The position numbers and the translations under genes were made by a program. A stretch of 64,000 bases of DNA. Origin: UKL13-3 sp040387195. Lineage in GTDB: Bacteria > Bacteroidota > Bacteroidia > UKL13-3. Below, one piece after another: positions 16,334 to 25,111 of this stretch. A model generated the notes under the pieces. The model was given only the letters and a program-made list of their open reading frames with translations, ran no database searches and was not told the DNA's origin. The number at the start of each line of letters is the position of its first letter. Positions within the stretch are counted from its first letter, which is position 1. The stretch spans positions 15,671 through 79,670 of the forward strand of contig JAZKEF010000022.1 in assembly GCA_040387195.1 (NCBI GenBank), in the 5' to 3' direction.

Positions 16334-17014
16334 TTATTGTAGCGTATATCCCAATCCCACACTTACCAAATAAGCCTGATAAGGTTTGCTGAGTGTTTCA
16401 GTTGAACTCGACTGATAATTGTTTTTGCGAAAAGAGGTATTGGCATTTACATTATCCATATGCAGGCACAGATAAGTATGATCCCCAAAGTTGTAACGTG
16501 CCGTAAGTCCCCAGCCAAAGGCTACTGTCATGTCAGTCTCGCTAAACACCGTTTCTTTATATTCCTGTCCGGCATAGGCTGTTGTATAGGTAAGACCTTT
16601 ATCGGTTAGGGTTAAAAATCCGGTCATCAGGCGCAGGTCAACGGTAATTCGTTTTTTCCCCAAAGTCATGTATCCCCCAACAAGTGCCGAAGTACTGTTA
16701 TAACCACCATTGCTTTCAACGGAAATGGTGGTTGCCGATGCCGGGGTCTGGTTGAGTTGGTTTTGGTAATCGGATTGGTTGAAACCGAAGGAACTGTAGT
16801 TAAGTTTAGCTGAAATACCCATGTTCTTATAAACGGGATAGTCGGCCTGAATACCTGCCGTATAACCATTTTGCGCAAAGGAATTATCACTTTTGCTGAG
16901 GGTATTGTTTCCAAAACTTCCGGAGGGTAAGGCCGATCCGAATTGCACATCAATCCGTTGGGCAGATGCCGGGAACAGGAGGAAGAGAAAGGGAACAAAC
17001 AATAATTTATACAT
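16334..17014 (-). CDS. Outer membrane beta-barrel protein
   Basis: 226 residues from MYKLLFVPF. An in-frame ATG 24 bases upstream would put charged residues before the signal peptide. The signal peptide ends FPASAQ. The rest alternates polar and hydrophobic strands rich in Gly, Ser, Thr and Tyr, and ends VSVGLGYTLQ, as in 8-strand porin-family (OmpA-like barrel) proteins. The function is unknown. It is the last gene of the run ileS - DksA/TraR-like - lspA - this gene, starting about 30 bases after the lspA stop. Confidence 0.8.
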   Translation of the reverse strand: MYKLLFVPFLFLLFPASAQRIDVQFGSALPSGSFGNNTLSKSDNSFAQNGYTAGIQADYPVYKNMGISAKLNYSSFGFNQSDYQNQLNQTPASATTISVESNGGYNSTSALVGGYMTLGKKRITVDLRLMTGFLTLTDKGLTYTTAYAGQEYKETVFSETDMTVAFGWGLTARYNFGDHTYLCLHMDNVNANTSFRKNNYQSSSTETLSKPYQAYLVSVGLGYTLQ

Positions 17015-17045
17015 GCTCAAACAATTCTTTGGCATCATAACGATG

Positions 17046-17657
17046 TTATACTTGATTTTCGTTTACCGGAGTTGACTCATCTTCCTGCACGCTGTTTTCT
17101 GCTTTCATAAATGTGCGCTGAAATAGCAGAATGGCAATAAATCCGATACTGATGGCCGCATCGGCAATATTGAATACAGGACGGAAAAATTCGAAATCCT
17201 CACCTCCCCATAATGGAAAACCTTCGGGAAGGGTAGTGCGGATTATGGGGAAATAGAACATATCAACCACACGCCCATGCAGCCAGGTATCATAACCAAA
17301 CCATACACCGTAAAAAATACTGTCGATAAGGTTTCCTATTGCTCCAGCCATGATTAAGGTCCAGGAGATAATGTATCCGGTATGGCTGTTTTTTTTAGTT
17401 AGGGAAAAAATATACCATCCAATGAAACCAATAGCTATAACCCTGAAGAGGGTGAGCAATAGCTTACCGGACTTACCACCAAATTCCATTCCGAAAGCCA
17501 TTCCATAGTTTTCGGTGAAATGAATCTTAAACCAATTACCGAGCACATCAACTTCTTCGCCCAGAAAAAAATGTGTTTTGATATAGTATTTCACCCATTG
17601 ATCAATGAGTAAAATGGCAAGGATGATGGAAACGGACAGGATTAATTTATTTTTCAT
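17046..17657 (-). CDS. lspA: Lipoprotein signal peptidase II
   Basis: 203 residues with four membrane helices. The family's conserved Asn region is ENYGMAFG. The catalytic aspartates sit in GAIGNLIDSIFYG (about 110) and FNIADAAISIGF (about 168), with GRVVDMFYFP between them. It cuts prolipoproteins just before the lipidated Cys in the inner membrane. It is longer than typical LspA (about 160 residues) because of a loop after the VVDM motif and a charged C-terminal tail, which is common in Bacteroidota. It lies downstream of the DksA/TraR-like gene and ileS, an arrangement seen across the phylum. Confidence 0.96.
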   Translation of the reverse strand: MKNKLILSVSIILAILLIDQWVKYYIKTHFFLGEEVDVLGNWFKIHFTENYGMAFGMEFGGKSGKLLLTLFRVIAIGFIGWYIFSLTKKNSHTGYIISWTLIMAGAIGNLIDSIFYGVWFGYDTWLHGRVVDMFYFPIIRTTLPEGFPLWGGEDFEFFRPVFNIADAAISIGFIAILLFQRTFMKAENSVQEDESTPVNENQV

Positions 17658-17697
17658 GCAGGTGCAAATGTATGAATTGTGGTTGGTATATAAACAA

Positions 17698-17727
17698 ATA
17701 GAGACGTCCAGTATTGAACGTCTCCAC
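17698..17727. repeat. GAGACG…CGTCTC hairpin, possible REP relative or terminator
   Basis: GAGACGT (17701-17707) and ACGTCTC (17718-17724) form a stem with a 10-base loop. It is downstream of the DksA/TraR-like gene and upstream of lspA. Its outer arms (TAGAGACG…CGTCTC) are the same as those of the REP palindromes at 32679 and 33129, but the loop differs. On the minus strand it is followed by TATTTGTTT, so weak termination is possible. Confidence 0.55.
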
Positions 17728-17748
17728 CCTTAAAATATGATCAGCGTA

Positions 17749-19011
17749 TTATTTATACTGTTGCAGTTTAGCTTCCATACTTAAAGTAGTATGAGGCACT
17801 GCACGCAATCTTTCTTTTGAAATCAATTTACCGGTTACGCGGCAAATTCCGTATGTTTTGTTCTCAACGCGAATCAGTGCCATTTCTAAGTTCTCAATAA
17901 ACTTTTTCTGGCGTGCAGCCAATTGGCTAACATATTCCTTTTCGGCAGTTGATGAACCGTCTTCCAGTGTTTTGTAAGAGTTGTCGGAATCATCACCGGC
18001 ATTCATTCCCGGATTTTGCATCTGGTTAATGAGGTTGGCCAACTCTTCGCGTGCAATAACAAGTTTTTGGTTGATCAGTTCTTTAAATTCAACTAAATCT
18101 TTATCAGAATATCTTTTCGAAGATTCGTTTACAATCTCAATTACTTCTTCTTTTTTCTCGGCAAATGGGATTGCTTTAGGTGCAGCAGGCTTAGTTTCGG
18201 CCGGTTTTACGGGAGCTGCTTTAGGAGCCGGAGTAACTTTACTGCTTTTAGCAGCACTTGTTTTAGCAACCGGGGCAACTTTTGAAGGAGCCTTCACTAT
18301 TGGTTTAGCTACTACTTTACTGGTTTTAGAAGCCGGAGCCGGTTTTTTAGCTACTACCTTACTGATTTTAGCCGGAGCTTTTACCGCTTTCTTCGGAGTA
18401 ATGTTCTTAGCCACTACTTTACTGCTTTTAGCAGCACTAGTTTTAGCGGGAGCTTTTACTACTTTACTGCTTTTAGCAGCACTAGTCTTCGGAGCAACTT
18501 TCTTAGCCACCGGTTTTTTAGCTACTACCTTTTTAGCGGGAGCCTTAACTATTTTTTTAGCAACAGGTTTTTTAGCCACTACTTTACTGCTTTTAGCAGC
18601 ACTAGTTTTAGCGGGAGCTTTTACTACTTTACTGCTTTTAGCAGCACTAGTCTTCGGAGCAACTTTCTTAGCCACCGGTTTTTTAGCTACTACTTTCTTA
18701 GCGGGAGCCTTTACTACTTTACTGCTTTTAGCAGCACTAGTCTTCGGAGCAGCTTTCTTGGCAACTGGTTTTTTAGCTACTACTTTACTGCTTTTAGCAG
18801 CACTAGTTTTAGCGGGAGCTTTTACTACCTTTTTTGGGGCAACTTTTTTGGCTATCACTTTTTTAGCCGGAGCTTTAGTAACCTTTTTAGGAGCAACTTT
18901 CTTAGCAGGCGCTTTTTTCGCTGCAGGTTTTTTAGGAGCGGCTTTTTTTGCTACAACCTTTTTGGCTGGTGATTTTTTCGCTGCAACTTTTTTAACAATT
19001 TTCTTTGCCAT
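17749..19011 (-). CDS. Lysine/alanine-rich protein with C-terminal DksA/TraR-like domain
   Basis: 420 residues in two parts. Residues about 1-290 are a low-complexity tail of KKVVAKKPVAKK, KTSAAKSSKV and KAPAK repeats, like histone H1 tails, with no globular character. Residues about 299-420 are DksA/TraR-like: a helical hairpin, then YGICRVTGKLISKERLRAVP. Only one of the four zinc cysteines of DksA remains (the last pair is replaced in TTLSMEAK), as is common in Bacteroidota homologues. The C-domain suggests contact with RNA polymerase, and the tail suggests nucleic acid binding; both are inference. The tail's DNA is itself a tandem array and its length may vary between strains. It starts 13 bases after the ileS stop, probably in the same operon as lspA. 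Confidence 0.92.
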   Translation of the reverse strand: MAKKIVKKVAAKKSPAKKVVAKKAAPKKPAAKKAPAKKVAPKKVTKAPAKKVIAKKVAPKKVVKAPAKTSAAKSSKVVAKKPVAKKAAPKTSAAKSSKVVKAPAKKVVAKKPVAKKVAPKTSAAKSSKVVKAPAKTSAAKSSKVVAKKPVAKKIVKAPAKKVVAKKPVAKKVAPKTSAAKSSKVVKAPAKTSAAKSSKVVAKNITPKKAVKAPAKISKVVAKKPAPASKTSKVVAKPIVKAPSKVAPVAKTSAAKSSKVTPAPKAAPVKPAETKPAAPKAIPFAEKKEEVIEIVNESSKRYSDKDLVEFKELINQKLVIAREELANLINQMQNPGMNAGDDSDNSYKTLEDGSSTAEKEYVSQLAARQKKFIENLEMALIRVENKTYGICRVTGKLISKERLRAVPHTTLSMEAKLQQYK

Positions 19012-19024
19012 GTGCTGTACTCGT

Positions 19025-22000
19025 TTAGTCTTTAATTAACTTTACTTTAACTATGTGGTCGTCCACCTCAATCTCAGCGCTGTTGCTCAATTGCTCTGTT
19101 ACTTCAAGCTCATTCGCCAAAATTTCCGTGCAAATATATGTTTTGAAACCAATTATGGAATTTTCCAGGTAATTATGTTTCTCAATTTGAACTCTTATCC
19201 GGTCGGTAACCTCAAGGTTGCTCTCTTTACGCAGGTTCTGAAGTTTGCTGATCAACTCACGGGCAATACCCTCTTCCTTTAGAGCCACGCTAATCTCCAC
19301 GTCCAGGGCTACAGTTACCTTACCATCGTTAGCCACTTTATAACCAGCGATATCGGAAGTTAAAATTTCCACATCTGTGGGTAAAATTTCAATGGTTTCG
19401 CCCCCTAACTGGAGGTTAAACACCTCTTTTTGTTCCAATTCGGCTATTTCTGCCTTGCTCATTTGCAGGATTGCATCACCCACGGCTTTCATTTTGGCCC
19501 CCACTTTTTTACCCAATACCCTGAAGTTTGGCTTAATGGATTTCTCAATTTCGGCTATAAACGCAAGCTCTTTCACATTCACTTCCGATAAAATCAGGTC
19601 CTGAACATGCTTAATTTCATCCTTTATGCGGGGATCAACCATTGGAATCAGGATTTTGTGCAGAGGCTGGCGAACCTTGATGTTTTCTTTCTTACGGATG
19701 GATAATACCAGCGAAGAGATTTTCTGAGCATACTCCATCTGTTCTTCCAAAAGATTGTCGATTACCGTTTCGTCAGCTACAGGCAGGTCGGTTAGATGTA
19801 CCGATTCCATTTTGCCATTCAGGTTTTTGTATACCCAGTCACTGAAAAACGGTGCAAACGGGCTGCTTAGTTGTGAGATGGTCATCAAACATTGATACAA
19901 GGTTTCGTAAGCAGCTTTTTTATCTGCATTCATCTCGCCTTTCCAAAAACGTCTGCGGCTTAAACGGATGAACCAATTGGAGAAATGATCGCTTGTGAAT
20001 TCTTCAATGGCACGCACAGCCGGTGTGGCATCATAATCATTCATCTTCTCACTTACAAGCTTAATCAGGCTGTTCAGCTTGCTCATAATCCAACGGTCCA
20101 ATTCAGTACGTTGTGTTACGGGAGTGATGTTGTTTGGGTCAAATTCAAAACCATCAATATTGGCGTAGATGGCAAAAAAAGAATAGGTATTATACAAGGT
20201 GCCGAAAAACTTACGCTGACTTTCGGCCACACCTTCGATATCAAATTTAAGGTTGTCCCATGGATCGCTGTTGCTGAGCATATACCAGCGGTTTGCATCG
20301 GCTCCATATTTGGCAATTGCTTCAAACGGATCTACCACATTGCCCACACGTTTACTCATTTTGTTACCGTTTTTATCCAGTACCAATCCGTTGGCAATTA
20401 CATTTTTGTAAGAGATGCTATCAAACAATAACACAGAGAGTGCGTGCAACGTAAAGAACCACCCACGGGTTTGATCGACACCCTCGGCAATAAAATCGGC
20501 AGGGAAGTTTTTACGGAAGGTTTCTTCGTTTTCAAACGGCCAGTGCCATTGAGCATAAGGCATCGCTCCCGAGTCGAACCATACGTCAATCAAATCAGGC
20601 TCCCGAATCATTTTTTCTCCGGTTGAGGAAACCAAGATGATATTGTCTACATAGGGTTTATGGAGTTCAATTTCGGATTTCGCATTGCGGATTGCAGCGT
20701 TTTCATCCATAAATCCTGCAGCCATTGCCTTAGCAATTTCAGCCTGCAATTCTTCCTGCGAACCGATGCATTTTTCCTCGCTGCCATCAGCTGTTCTCCA
20801 AATTGGCAGTGGTGTTCCCCAATAGCGTGAGCGGGATAGATTCCAATCCACCAGATTCTCCAGCCAGTTGCCAAAACGACCTGTTCCGGTATGTTCAGGT
20901 TTCCAGTTGATGGTTTTGTTCAGCTCCACCAGTCGGTCTTTGGCAGCAGTAGTTTTAATGAACCAGCTTTCCAGCGGGTAGTATAAAATTGGTTTATCCG
21001 TACGCCAGCAATGTGGGTAGGTATGTTCGTATTTCTCTTTTTTGAAGAGTTTGTTTTCGGTTTGTAATTTGAGGATGATGCGCTCGTCAACACTTAAATA
21101 ATTAAGTTTCGAAGTATCATGGATCACACCGCTCAGTTTTTCTTTTTGAACAGCTAGTTCTACTTCTTTTTCGGTATCATTTAAGTATGCTTCTTTTACA
21201 TATTCTTCACCGTACAAAAACTGTCCGTCTTGTACTTCCGGTAAAAATTTACCACGTTTATCAACCAGCGTTAAACTGCCAATGCCGTTTTGTTTGGCCA
21301 CCCTGAAGTCATCGGCACCAAAGCTTGGCGCAATATGCACGATACCCGTTCCATCTTCGGTGGTTACAAAATCTCCGGTAATCACTTTAAAGGCATCACC
21401 GTTTTCAACTTGCGCAAAAGGCAATAATTGTTCATAGCGGATGCCCGCTAAGTCTTTCCCTTTTATTTCTCCTAAAACGGTAAACGGAATTTTTTTATCG
21501 CCTGCTTTGTATGCATTAAAATCAAGCTCCGCATTTTCGGCAGGGAAATATTTGCCCATTAAATCCTTAGCGAGAATTACAGTGCATGGTAAGTGTGAAT
21601 ATTGATTGTATGTTTTAACAATAGCATAGGTGATTTTTTCTCCAACAGCCAATGCTGTATTTGAAGGCAACGTCCAAGGAGTCGTAGTCCATGCAATAAA
21701 GTAAATATCATCGCTCCCAAAACTATGAACTATGGACGGTGAACCATGAACTGCTTTAAACATGGCAACCGCAGTCATATCCTTCACATCTTTATATGTT
21801 CCGGGTTGGTTCAACTCATGCGAGCTCAAACCTGTTCCCGCAGCAGGGGAGTATGGCTGGATGGTATAACCTTTGTACAATAATTTTTTATCATACAACT
21901 GTTTCAACAGCCACCACAAACTTTCGATATAGTTGTTTTCGTACGTAACATAAGGATCGCTCAAATCAACCCAATAGCCCATTCGGTTGGTGAGTTTGTC

Positions 22001-22396
22001 CCACACATCTGTATACTTCATTACATCCTTGCGGCATGCTTCATTGTATTCTTCCACACTAATCTTTTTCCCGATATCATCTTTGGTGATGCCCAGCATT
22101 TTTTCTACCTGCAATTCAACAGGCAAACCGTGTGTATCCCATCCGGCTTTACGCTTTACCTGTTTACCATTTAAAGTTTGGTAGCGGCAAAAAATATCTT
22201 TCACGGTACGGCCCATCACATGGTGAATACCTGGCATTCCATTGGCACTTGGCGGACCTTCATAAAACACAAAGGACTCAGCTCCTTCGCGGTTGTTTAC
22301 ACTCTTCTGGAAAATCTTGTTCTCCTCCCAAAATTTCAATATCTCATCCTCAAATGCAGGAAAATCAAGCTTCTTATATTCGTTGTACTTTGTCAT
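19025..22396 (-). CDS. ileS: Isoleucyl-tRNA synthetase
   Basis: 1123 residues from MTKYNEYKKL. The frame stays open 63 bases further upstream, but that part lies in a hairpin repeat and lacks family sequence. It charges tRNA-Ile. The class I signature is PSANGMPGIHH (49-59), the editing domain has TTTPWTLPSN (about 237-246), SRSRYWGTPLP begins near 521, and KMSKR is at 679-683. The C-terminus is long and helical and lacks the four-Cys zinc knuckle of the E. coli-type enzyme. Together with the GIHH form of the first motif, this fits the eukaryote-like IleRS type common in Bacteroidota. That type tends to be less sensitive to mupirocin (family knowledge, not shown here). It heads the run with the DksA/TraR-like gene and lspA. 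Confidence 0.97.
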   Translation of the reverse strand: MTKYNEYKKLDFPAFEDEILKFWEENKIFQKSVNNREGAESFVFYEGPPSANGMPGIHHVMGRTVKDIFCRYQTLNGKQVKRKAGWDTHGLPVELQVEKMLGITKDDIGKKISVEEYNEACRKDVMKYTDVWDKLTNRMGYWVDLSDPYVTYENNYIESLWWLLKQLYDKKLLYKGYTIQPYSPAAGTGLSSHELNQPGTYKDVKDMTAVAMFKAVHGSPSIVHSFGSDDIYFIAWTTTPWTLPSNTALAVGEKITYAIVKTYNQYSHLPCTVILAKDLMGKYFPAENAELDFNAYKAGDKKIPFTVLGEIKGKDLAGIRYEQLLPFAQVENGDAFKVITGDFVTTEDGTGIVHIAPSFGADDFRVAKQNGIGSLTLVDKRGKFLPEVQDGQFLYGEEYVKEAYLNDTEKEVELAVQKEKLSGVIHDTSKLNYLSVDERIILKLQTENKLFKKEKYEHTYPHCWRTDKPILYYPLESWFIKTTAAKDRLVELNKTINWKPEHTGTGRFGNWLENLVDWNLSRSRYWGTPLPIWRTADGSEEKCIGSQEELQAEIAKAMAAGFMDENAAIRNAKSEIELHKPYVDNIILVSSTGEKMIREPDLIDVWFDSGAMPYAQWHWPFENEETFRKNFPADFIAEGVDQTRGWFFTLHALSVLLFDSISYKNVIANGLVLDKNGNKMSKRVGNVVDPFEAIAKYGADANRWYMLSNSDPWDNLKFDIEGVAESQRKFFGTLYNTYSFFAIYANIDGFEFDPNNITPVTQRTELDRWIMSKLNSLIKLVSEKMNDYDATPAVRAIEEFTSDHFSNWFIRLSRRRFWKGEMNADKKAAYETLYQCLMTISQLSSPFAPFFSDWVYKNLNGKMESVHLTDLPVADETVIDNLLEEQMEYAQKISSLVLSIRKKENIKVRQPLHKILIPMVDPRIKDEIKHVQDLILSEVNVKELAFIAEIEKSIKPNFRVLGKKVGAKMKAVGDAILQMSKAEIAELEQKEVFNLQLGGETIEILPTDVEILTSDIAGYKVANDGKVTVALDVEISVALKEEGIARELISKLQNLRKESNLEVTDRIRVQIEKHNYLENSIIGFKTYICTEILANELEVTEQLSNSAEIEVDDHIVKVKLIKD

Positions 22397-22419
22397 CGGT
22401 TGTCGTAAAAAAATGAGTG

Positions 22420-22484
22420 AATGAGTAAATGGAGAAATGAGTATATGATATTTGCTCACGTACTCATTCCGTCATTTACTCATT
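22420..22484 (-). repeat. Long stem-loop in the ileS leader
   Basis: Arms at 22420-22443 and 22461-22484 match at 21 of 24 positions as inverted repeats (AATGAGTAAATG…AATGAGTA), with a 17-base loop. Each arm is made of short ATGAGTAA-type words. With the candidate promoter at 22501-22508 it would fall inside the roughly 100-base ileS leader. Confidence 0.65.
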
Positions 22485-22500
22485 TCTTCTAAAAGGAGTG

Positions 22501-22508
22501 CGAAAATA
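22501..22508 (-). promoter_or_regulatory. Candidate -7 element of ileS
   Basis: TATTTTCG on the minus strand, the same variant seen before rpe, porZ and recO. Transcription would start near 22495, about 100 bases before the ileS start codon. Confidence 0.45.
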
Positions 22509-22631
22509 GGGTTTGGTAACTAAAAATGAAAGGGTTGGGAAAACAAGATTAAACCAGGGCAAATGCGTGCACGGAATCATTTCAGCGGCCTGTTTTTCGA
22601 TTTTCGGATTTAAACCATTCGAATTTTCGTT

Positions 22632-24992
22632 CTAATCCGCATCTGTGGGCTCAGGCTCCAGTTCCACAAGGGTTTTGCCAAATTCTTCTTTGTTGTTGAT
22701 TGACTTCTCGAGTGAAAGCAACAATGACGGAAGCAAGAGCAAATTCATCAGCATTCCGAAAATAAGCGATAGGGAAGTAAGCACACCCAAAGCTACCGTA
22801 CCCCCAAAGTTGGATGCAGCAAAAATGATGAATCCGAAGAACAGGGCTATGGCAGTATAAATGATGCTTGGTCCGGCCTCGGTTAAACTTTGTGGAATAG
22901 CGATACTCATGTCCCAGTTATTACGTTTGAGGGCATTTCGGTACTTAGCCAGGAAGTGAATGGTAAAATCGACCACAATGCCATATGCAATACTGAAAAT
23001 AATGATGGTTGAGGGCTTGAGCCGAATGTCGAAGAATCCCATGATTCCTATAGTCATCAGCAACGGAACAATATTCGGAATCAATGATATGAGCACCATT
23101 TTCCAGCTAAAGAACAAAAATGCCATCATTAAGGATATAAGCACCAGGGCCGATATCATACTTTGCAGTAAATTTTCAACCAGATAGTCGTTGCCTTTTA
23201 AGAAAATAATGCTCGTTCCCGTTAGCTTTACATCGTATTTGTCTTTAGGGAAAATTTCATCAACCTCTTTTTGCACCTTTTCATTGAGAGGTTTCATCGC
23301 TTGCGAGCCGATATCTGCCATTTGAATACTGATGCGTGCCTGGCGGAAATTGCTGTCCACCATGGATTTGATCATGTTTTGTTGGCCACTTTTGCCATCA
23401 GGCAAGTAAGATAAAATATCGCTGATTTCCAGTACATTCGGAACAATATAATACCGCGTTTCGCCATCATGATACGCCTGATTGGCATATTTGAGCAGAT
23501 CGGCAATACTTACGGATTTGGAAAACTCGGGATAGTCAGTTAATGCCCGTTGTAACTTGCTTATTTTTTGAAGGGTAACATAGTCCTTAATACCTCCGTC
23601 TTTTTTGGTATCAATCCGGATCTCATATGGTAGTACCCCTTTGAGGTTTTCTTCAAAGAATTTTAAGTCGGTATACACCTTATCATGATGCGGCAAATCA
23701 TCAACAACATATCCTAAATTTTGCACTTTAAACGCTCCCCAAACCGATACAGAGCAAATGAGTATCGTTACCAGGTAAATCTGAGTGCGGTAACTGTATA
23801 CCAATTTGTTGCACCATTTCATGGCTTTGTTCAGGCCGGTACTGTCGAGGTGTTTGGTATGTTTGTATTTTGGAGGAGGTAGGTAGCTGTATACAATGGG
23901 AATGAACACCAGCGACACAACGTACACCAGCATGATATTGATTCCCGAAATAATGGAGAACTGATCCAATACGGCACTTCCCGAAAAACTAAATACACAG
24001 AATCCGACAGCGGTGGTCACATTGGTTAAAAACAAGGGTAATCCGTTTTTCGAAATCAGCCGGATAATGGCCAGCATTTTATTTCCATGGGTTCTGAATT
24101 CCTGATGATACACATTGAGCAGGTAGATGCAATTCTGGATTCCGATGATAACCATTAACGGAGGCAAAATTCCGGTAAGCAACGTTACCTTATACCCGAA
24201 TAAATGAATGGATGCCGAAGTGAACAATACAGAAATAATCACCACAACGAGGGAGAATACTACCGCAGAGAAAAAGCGGAAGAAGATAAAAATAAAGAGT
24301 GCGGTTATAAAAATGGAGAGGTAAGTGAAAATCAGGATTTCATCGGCAACCTTTGATGAATAGACTGTGCGAACATAAGGCAGACCCGAAAAATGCATCT
24401 CTGTTTGATGATCCTCACCAAAGGTTGTACATACTTTTTCAATCTCACGCACCAGGGCAATACGCTCTTTCGAGTCGAGCTTTTGTTTGTTGAGGGTTAT
24501 GGCCAGTAATGTTACATTGGCCTCCGGATTGTATAATAATCCTTTGTAGAACGGAAGTTCTGCAATGAGTTGTTTAATTGAGTCAACGGCTTCTTGTGTA
24601 TGTAACGGACCTTTTACCAATGGCTGCAGAGAAATGGTATGGAGGGAGTCATTTTTTTGCAGTGTAAACAGGTTGCCCAGCGATAATATATTTTCAACCC
24701 CATCAATTCCTTTCACTTGTCTGGTCAGTTGAATCCAATCATTGAAGAACTCTTTTTCAAACAGTTTATCGGATTTTACCCCAACTACCAACACACTTCC
24801 ATCTTCTCCAAAGGTTTGCTTAAACTTTATGTATTCAACAAAATCGGGGTCATCGGCAGGCACTGTTTTGGCAAAATCATACGACAGCTGCACTTTGGAG
24901 GCTTCATAACCGGCCCCAATTGTGAGTAAACCCAATACTATCAGCAACCAAAAACGGTTGCGTAAAATGAACGTTCCAACTATTTGCCACAT
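22632..24992 (-). CDS. RND/MMPL-family membrane exporter
   Basis: 786 residues from the ATG at 24992; the TTG 9 bases upstream lies within the predicted -7 box, so the ATG is preferred. It has two repeats of one helix, a large periplasmic loop (about 40-215 and 425-590) and five helices, the 12-helix RND plan. The second bundle contains SIAYGIVVDFTIHFLAKY, a typical MMPL/Patched-type helix-4 motif. Such proteins export lipids, hopanoids or other hydrophobic compounds using the proton gradient. No membrane-fusion or outer membrane channel gene is adjacent, which fits the stand-alone lipid-exporter subgroup and not drug efflux. The substrate is unknown. Confidence 0.9.
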   Translation of the reverse strand: MWQIVGTFILRNRFWLLIVLGLLTIGAGYEASKVQLSYDFAKTVPADDPDFVEYIKFKQTFGEDGSVLVVGVKSDKLFEKEFFNDWIQLTRQVKGIDGVENILSLGNLFTLQKNDSLHTISLQPLVKGPLHTQEAVDSIKQLIAELPFYKGLLYNPEANVTLLAITLNKQKLDSKERIALVREIEKVCTTFGEDHQTEMHFSGLPYVRTVYSSKVADEILIFTYLSIFITALFIFIFFRFFSAVVFSLVVVIISVLFTSASIHLFGYKVTLLTGILPPLMVIIGIQNCIYLLNVYHQEFRTHGNKMLAIIRLISKNGLPLFLTNVTTAVGFCVFSFSGSAVLDQFSIISGINIMLVYVVSLVFIPIVYSYLPPPKYKHTKHLDSTGLNKAMKWCNKLVYSYRTQIYLVTILICSVSVWGAFKVQNLGYVVDDLPHHDKVYTDLKFFEENLKGVLPYEIRIDTKKDGGIKDYVTLQKISKLQRALTDYPEFSKSVSIADLLKYANQAYHDGETRYYIVPNVLEISDILSYLPDGKSGQQNMIKSMVDSNFRQARISIQMADIGSQAMKPLNEKVQKEVDEIFPKDKYDVKLTGTSIIFLKGNDYLVENLLQSMISALVLISLMMAFLFFSWKMVLISLIPNIVPLLMTIGIMGFFDIRLKPSTIIIFSIAYGIVVDFTIHFLAKYRNALKRNNWDMSIAIPQSLTEAGPSIIYTAIALFFGFIIFAASNFGGTVALGVLTSLSLIFGMLMNLLLLPSLLLSLEKSINNKEEFGKTLVELEPEPTDAD

Positions 24993-24998
24993 ACCGGA

Positions 24999-25006
24999 CA
25001 AAAATA
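24999..25006 (-). promoter_or_regulatory. Candidate -7 element of the RND gene
   Basis: TATTTTTG on the minus strand, an exact TAnnTTTG match, ends 6 bases before the ATG at 24992. The mRNA would be almost leaderless. Confidence 0.5.
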
Positions 25007-25061
25007 GAGAACTTAGCCTAAACCCTGCGGAAAGTTTTCAAATTCTTTTGAGGTTAATTTC

Positions 25062-25069
25062 TATTTTCG
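25062..25069 (+). promoter_or_regulatory. Candidate -7 element of porZ
   Basis: TATTTTCG, 42 bases before the chosen porZ ATG. It lies back to back with the RND promoter. Confidence 0.4.
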
Positions 25070-25111
25070 CAATTATACCAAGTGCCATCTCTTGGTCGTT
25101 ATGCTTCCGTT

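Noticed and set aside
17981..19039. A 352-residue plus-strand open frame rich in Ala, Leu and Thr
   Set aside because: It is the mirror of the KKxAKK repeat region of the DksA/TraR-like gene. The lysine codons read as leucine/phenylalanine on the other strand, and the pattern follows only that repeat.
22397..22459. N-terminal extension of ileS (MSKYHILISPF…)
   Set aside because: It is translated from the leader hairpin, lacks similarity to IleRS N-termini, and the normal start MTKYNEYKKL follows.
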